From SIAJ01 sp036266155 (GTDB lineage Bacteria; Planctomycetota; Planctomycetia; Gemmatales; Gemmataceae), in contig DATANR010000300.1 in the NCBI GenBank assembly GCA_036266155.1, positions 1-9,295 on the forward strand: a stretch of DNA of 9,295 nucleotides, read 5' to 3'. Positions 6,073 to 9,295 of this stretch are shown piece after piece (the first letter of the stretch is position 1; each line of letters begins with the position of its first letter). Both the position numbers and the translations under genes were made by a program. A model generated the notes under the pieces. The model was given only the letters and a program-made list of their open reading frames with translations, made no database searches and was not told the DNA's origin.

Positions 6073-6102
6073 TTCACAGGCAAATGCGCGCTCATCTATA
6101 CT
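6073..6102 (+). promoter_or_regulatory. Promoter of the secreted methyltransferase-like gene
   Basis: TTCACA (6073-6078) and TATACT (6097-6102) each match the sigma-70 consensus at 5 of 6 positions with an 18-base spacer, the best promoter-like pair in the window. Transcription would start near 6109, about 17 bases before the ATG at 6126, a short but workable leader. Confidence 0.55.
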
Positions 6103-6125
6103 GGCATTAACGACACACCCTTGAG

Positions 6126-7802
6126 ATGAACACCATGTGCCGATCTTCCTGGTTGGCCGCCGTTCTGGTGGCTGCTGTCTTTACCGCGACGTTGCCGGCA
6201 CAGGATACGGGCAAGACCGCGGTCCTCATCTTCGTTACGGTCCCCGCCGACGGCAAACTCACCGTCAACGGCAATGCCACGAGCCAGACCGGGCCCGAGC
6301 GCCGGCTCATCACGCCACCGCTCGCGCTGGGAGAGAAAGGGACATACAAGCTCAGCCTCACGTTTACGAAGGATGGCAAGCCGGTTACCGTTGAACGCGA
6401 GATCGTCGTCGAGGGCGGCAAAGTCACGCGTGTCGATCTGACGAAGGTCGACCTCCCCAAGAAGGATGAGCCGAAGACGGTTCCCATTCCACCGAAGAAG
6501 GATGTCCCCAAGGTCGATGAGCCGAAGACGGTACCGGTCCCACCAAAGAAAGATGAGCCGAAGGTCACACCGAAGGTCGACGAACCCAAGACGGTTCCGG
6601 TACCTCCGAAGAAGGATGAGCCGAAGGTTGTGCCCAAGAAAGACGAGCCCCCACCGCCGCCCAAGAAAGACACGCCGCCGAAGAAGGACGTCAAGCTCGA
6701 CGTACCATACGTGCCGACGCCACAGGTGATGGTGGACAAAATGCTCGAAGTGGCGGGCGTGAAAGAAGGTGACGTCGTTTTTGATCTCGGCAGCGGCGAC
6801 GGGCGCATCGTCATCACAGCCGTGCAGAAGCACAAGGCGAAGCGCGGCGTAGGCATCGAGATCGCCCCAGAACGCGTGCAGATGGCGAAGGACAACGCCG
6901 AGAAAGCTGGCGTTGCCGGCAAGACCGAGTTCCGCCAGGGCGACTTCTTGAAGCAGAAGGACTTTTCCGAAGCGAACGTCGTCACCTTGCAACTATTGCC
7001 GGACATCAATGAAAAGTTGAAGCCAATCTTGCGCAAGACGCTCAAGCCGGGTTCGCGCGTCGTGTCGTACGACTTCGACATGGGCGAGGATTGGAAGCCG
7101 GAGAAGGAAGTCACGGTCAAGGACAAGGATGGCCGCGATCACGTGGTTTACTTGTGGACGATCAAGGAAGCCAAGAAAGAGCCGAAGGGCGACAGCATTC
7201 CCGGTGTGCCGCTCAAGGAACTGCCGAAGACGGTCGTCCCAAAGAAAGATGTGCCGCCGCCGTTCGACCGCGAACCGAAGGCGACGCCCAAGAAGGACGA
7301 GAAGAAGGATGACAAGAAAGATGACGCGCCGCGTAATCCGCCGTACGTCCCGACGCCGCAGACGGTGGTCGACGAGATGCTCAAATTCGCCGGCGTGAAG
7401 GAAGGCGACGTCGTCTACGATCTCGGCTGCGGCGACGGCCGCATCGTGGTGACTGCGGTCAAATCGTTCAAGGCGAAGCGGGCTGTTGGCATCGACATCG
7501 ACCCAGTTCGCGTTAAGGAGTCGAAGCAGAATGCGAAGGAGGCCAAGGTCGAGGACAAGGTGGAGATTCGCGAAGGCGATGTGTTGAAGATCAAAGACGT
7601 GTCGGAAGCGAACGTCGTGGCCCTCTACTTGTTCCCGGAAGTGAACGAGGCCCTGGCGCCCATGTTGAAGAAAACGCTCAAGCCTGGTTCGCGCATCGTC
7701 TCGCACGACTTCCTCATAGGCGACTGGAAGCCGGAGAAGCAAATCGATGTCAAGGACGCCGGCGGCGAATTGCACACGCTGTTTTTGTGGACGATCAAGT
7801 AG
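6126..7802 (+). CDS. Exported protein: TIGR03000-like domain plus two SAM-methyltransferase-like domains
   Basis: The 558-residue protein starts with a signal peptide: basic residue, then LAAVLVAAVFTATLPAQ, with likely cleavage after about residue 25. Residues 31-106 resemble the planctomycete TIGR03000 domain (V-x-VPADGKLTVNG, then RRLITPPL, then a G-Y-L-E/V-rich strand end). Residues 109-190 are a Pro/Lys/Asp-rich linker. Two similar methyltransferase-like domains follow, about 194-347 and 406-558, joined by another charged linker. Each begins P-YVPTPQ, carries a SAM-binding loop (FDLGSGDGRI at 219-228; YDLGCGDGRI at 431-440) and ends SYDF or SHDF, then DWKPEK, then LWTIK. This is a tandem duplication. 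Export is odd because SAM is cytosolic: the protein may act before export, bind another ligand, or the signal may be an anchor. Substrate unknown. The start could instead be the ATG at 6135. A good promoter precedes it. Confidence 0.9.
   Translation: MNTMCRSSWLAAVLVAAVFTATLPAQDTGKTAVLIFVTVPADGKLTVNGNATSQTGPERRLITPPLALGEKGTYKLSLTFTKDGKPVTVEREIVVEGGKVTRVDLTKVDLPKKDEPKTVPIPPKKDVPKVDEPKTVPVPPKKDEPKVTPKVDEPKTVPVPPKKDEPKVVPKKDEPPPPPKKDTPPKKDVKLDVPYVPTPQVMVDKMLEVAGVKEGDVVFDLGSGDGRIVITAVQKHKAKRGVGIEIAPERVQMAKDNAEKAGVAGKTEFRQGDFLKQKDFSEANVVTLQLLPDINEKLKPILRKTLKPGSRVVSYDFDMGEDWKPEKEVTVKDKDGRDHVVYLWTIKEAKKEPKGDSIPGVPLKELPKTVVPKKDVPPPFDREPKATPKKDEKKDDKKDDAPRNPPYVPTPQTVVDEMLKFAGVKEGDVVYDLGCGDGRIVVTAVKSFKAKRAVGIDIDPVRVKESKQNAKEAKVEDKVEIREGDVLKIKDVSEANVVALYLFPEVNEALAPMLKKTLKPGSRIVSHDFLIGDWKPEKQIDVKDAGGELHTLFLWTIK
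6450..6695 (+). repeat. In-frame Pro/Lys/Asp-rich coding repeats (linker)
   Basis: Inside the exported protein, the unit DEPKTVP occurs three times (residues 114-120, 131-137, 152-158) and PKKDEP four times (111-116, 140-145, 161-166, 170-175), alternating irregularly with proline runs. The charged, proline-rich composition suggests an extended flexible or wall-spanning linker between the N-terminal domain and the first methyltransferase-like domain. Length variation between strains would be expected. Confidence 0.88.
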
Positions 7803-7803
7803 T

Positions 7804-7906
7804 AGTTGTCAGTTGTCAGTTATTAGTTGTCAGTCAAGCACCGCCGTGATTGTCTCGCGGTCCCGCGATTGCTTTACTGACAACTAGTAACTGACAACTG
7901 ACAACT
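7804..7906. repeat. Heptamer-based inverted repeat (AGTTGTC units) with 29-41 nt loop
   Basis: The left arm 7804-7834 consists of AGTTGTC units (one altered to AGTTATT), and the right arm 7876-7906 is its reverse complement with a single mismatch over 31 bases. Pairing extends inward by AAGCA (7836-7840) with TGCTT (7870-7874), giving about 37 positions with 2 mismatches. The loop contains a small GC-rich palindrome (TCGCGG/CCGCGA, about 7854-7867). The unit starts one base after the stop codon of the upstream gene and ends four bases before the next ATG. There is no T-run, so it is not a classical terminator. Confidence 0.9.
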
Positions 7907-7910
7907 GCTC

Positions 7911-9295
7911 ATGCACTACGACGCCATCATCATCGGGGCCGGGCACAACGGCCTTGTCACCGCTGCCTATCTCGCTCGGGCGGGCAGAAAAGTTCTCGTA
8001 CTCGAACGCCGGGAATTGATTGGCGGCGCTTGCGTCACCGAGGAACTGTGGCCCGGCTTCAAGGTGTCGACGGCTTCTTACGTCAATTCACTTTTGCGGC
8101 CTGAGATTATCCGCGACCTGGAGCTGAAGAAGCACGGCTTTGAGATGTTGCCGCGCAGTCCGTCGTCGTTCAGCCCGTTTCCCGACGGCCGATACCTGAT
8201 GATGGGGCCTGATCGCGACATGACCTTGCGCGAGATCGCCAAGTTCTCGACCAAGGACGCGGAAGCCTACCCGAAGTATGAGGAGATGCTGACCAAGATC
8301 GCCGACTTTCTGGAGCCGATGCTCGAACAGACGCCGCCCGACCCATTCGGCGGCTTCTGGAATGCGATTCGCCTCGGCAAGATCGGCTGGCAGTTCCGCA
8401 AGCTCGGCCGCAACGTCGCCGAGGAGGCGATCGAGATTCTCACCGGGGCGGCCCGGCCGATTCTCGATCGGTGGTTCGAATCCGAGCAACTCAAGGCGAC
8501 GATCGCCACGGATGCGGTGATCGGCGCGTTCGCGCCGCCGTCGCATCCCGGCACGGCGTACGTGCTCTTTCACCATGTGATGGGCGAATGCAACGGCGTC
8601 CGCGGCGTCTGGGGCTACGTCCGCGGCGGCATGGGGATGATTTCCCAAAGCATCGCGAGTGCCGCCAAGGCGCATGGCGCCGAAATTCGCACGAATGCGG
8701 CGGTGGCGCGCATCATCACCAACGATGGGATCGCGGTCGGTGTCGCACTGACCGACGGGACCGAGTTGCGGGCGCAGATCATCGCCTCGTGTGCCGACGC
8801 GAACGTGACGTTCTTGAAGCTGGTCGACCCGAAAGAACTGCCGGCCGACTTTGTGGCGGCCGTCAAGCGGATCGACTACGCGTCGGCCACAGTGAAGATC
8901 AACGTGGCCCTGAGCGAGCCACCGCAGTTCAAGTGCCTCCCCGGCACCGGCATCGGCCCGCAGCATCACGGGACCATGCACATTTGCCCCGATCAGGATT
9001 ACATCGAGCGCGCCTACGACGACGCCAAGTACGGCCGGCCGTCGGCCAACCCGGTGCTGGAATGCACGATGGCGTCGGCGGTCGATCCGACGGTCGCGCC
9101 GCCGGGCAAGCACCTGATGTCGATGTTCATCCAGTACGCGCCGTACAGGCTGGCGGAGGGGACGTGGGACGAGCGGAAGGACGCCTTCGCCGACCGCTGC
9201 TTCGACATCCTGGAGGAGTACGCGCCTGGGTTCAAGTCGTCGGTGATCGACCGCCAGATCGTGACGCCTCTGGACCTGGAGCGCACCTTCAGCCT
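7911..9295 (+). CDS. FAD/NAD(P)-dependent oxidoreductase, phytoene dehydrogenase-like; runs off the window
   Basis: An open frame of 461 codons runs to the window edge with no stop. It begins MHYDAIIIGAGHNGLVTAAY: a beta strand followed by GxGHxG (9-14), the dinucleotide-binding loop that holds FAD, with the acidic end of the next strand at LVLER (30-34) and then GGACVTEE. These features and the continuing segment (TASYVNSLLRPEIIRDLELK region, and GYVRGGMGMI about 237-246) match COG1233-type proteins (phytoene desaturase-related, PYROXD2-like), about 520-550 residues long in the family, so roughly 60-90 residues are missing. The exact substrate is unknown; relatives include carotenoid desaturases and many orphans, and there is no carotenoid gene nearby. 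The start is fixed by the GxG strand, but no ribosome binding site precedes it, only the inverted repeat. Confidence 0.92.
   Translation, partial: MHYDAIIIGAGHNGLVTAAYLARAGRKVLVLERRELIGGACVTEELWPGFKVSTASYVNSLLRPEIIRDLELKKHGFEMLPRSPSSFSPFPDGRYLMMGPDRDMTLREIAKFSTKDAEAYPKYEEMLTKIADFLEPMLEQTPPDPFGGFWNAIRLGKIGWQFRKLGRNVAEEAIEILTGAARPILDRWFESEQLKATIATDAVIGAFAPPSHPGTAYVLFHHVMGECNGVRGVWGYVRGGMGMISQSIASAAKAHGAEIRTNAAVARIITNDGIAVGVALTDGTELRAQIIASCADANVTFLKLVDPKELPADFVAAVKRIDYASATVKINVALSEPPQFKCLPGTGIGPQHHGTMHICPDQDYIERAYDDAKYGRPSANPVLECTMASAVDPTVAPPGKHLMSMFIQYAPYRLAEGTWDERKDAFADRCFDILEEYAPGFKSSVIDRQIVTPLDLERTFS

Noticed and set aside
6068..6102. TTGACT (6068-6073) as -35 box with TATACT
   Set aside because: The spacer would be 23 bases; TTCACA at 6073 gives an acceptable 18.
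6096..7126. Minus-strand frames opposite the exported methyltransferase-like gene
   Set aside because: Their Phe/Gly or Leu/Arg repeats are the antisense of the Pro/Lys linker; no start signal or domain.
7804..7906. CRISPR array
   Set aside because: The units are 7-nt, contiguous and inverted as a pair; there are no unique spacers between direct repeats.
8088..9113. Minus-strand frame of 341 codons
   Set aside because: Antisense shadow of the clearly recognisable FAD oxidoreductase.

Overview
The window most resembles the chromosome of a planctomycete (Planctomycetota). This is an inference from three things. The coding DNA is GC-rich. The secreted protein at 6126-7802 carries an N-terminal segment resembling the TIGR03000 domain, which is known almost only from planctomycetes. 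The inverted repeats between genes are also of a kind I associate with this phylum. No 16S or other decisive marker is present.

Layout. Positions 1-73 (minus) hold the N-terminus of a transposase cut by the window edge. A gene-free stretch of about 450 bases follows. Two small uncharacterised genes then converge (528-827 plus, 840-1121 minus). A tRNA gene with a CAU anticodon (1239-1310) comes next, and a convergent RNase Z-like metallo-beta-lactamase-fold gene (minus, 1270-2166) runs antisense into it. From 2207 most genes are on the plus strand: purE, a frameshifted four-helix-bundle (S23/IVP) gene enclosed by A-rich inverted repeats, purK, an ArnT/PMT-like membrane glycosyltransferase, a 28-bp perfect inverted repeat, a secreted protein with two methyltransferase-like domains, a second heptamer-based inverted repeat, and a phytoene-dehydrogenase-like FAD oxidoreductase that runs off the 3' end.

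How the genes work together. PurE and PurK catalyse consecutive steps of purine synthesis (AIR to N5-CAIR to CAIR) and should be co-transcribed across the inserted S23 unit. The tRNA encodes no CCA, so its 3' end needs RNase Z-type cleavage, the activity suggested for the gene overlapping it. The remaining genes (lipid-linked sugar transfer, exported methyltransferase-like protein, oxidoreductase) show no obvious shared pathway.

The most unusual structure is a pair of inverted-repeat units built from 7-nt periodic repeats. One has period AAAATGC and encloses the S23 gene. The other has period AGTTGTC and encloses only a short loop. Each fills an intergenic gap almost exactly from stop codon to start codon. 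They may be a loaded and an empty form of one class of small mobile or RNA-processing element.
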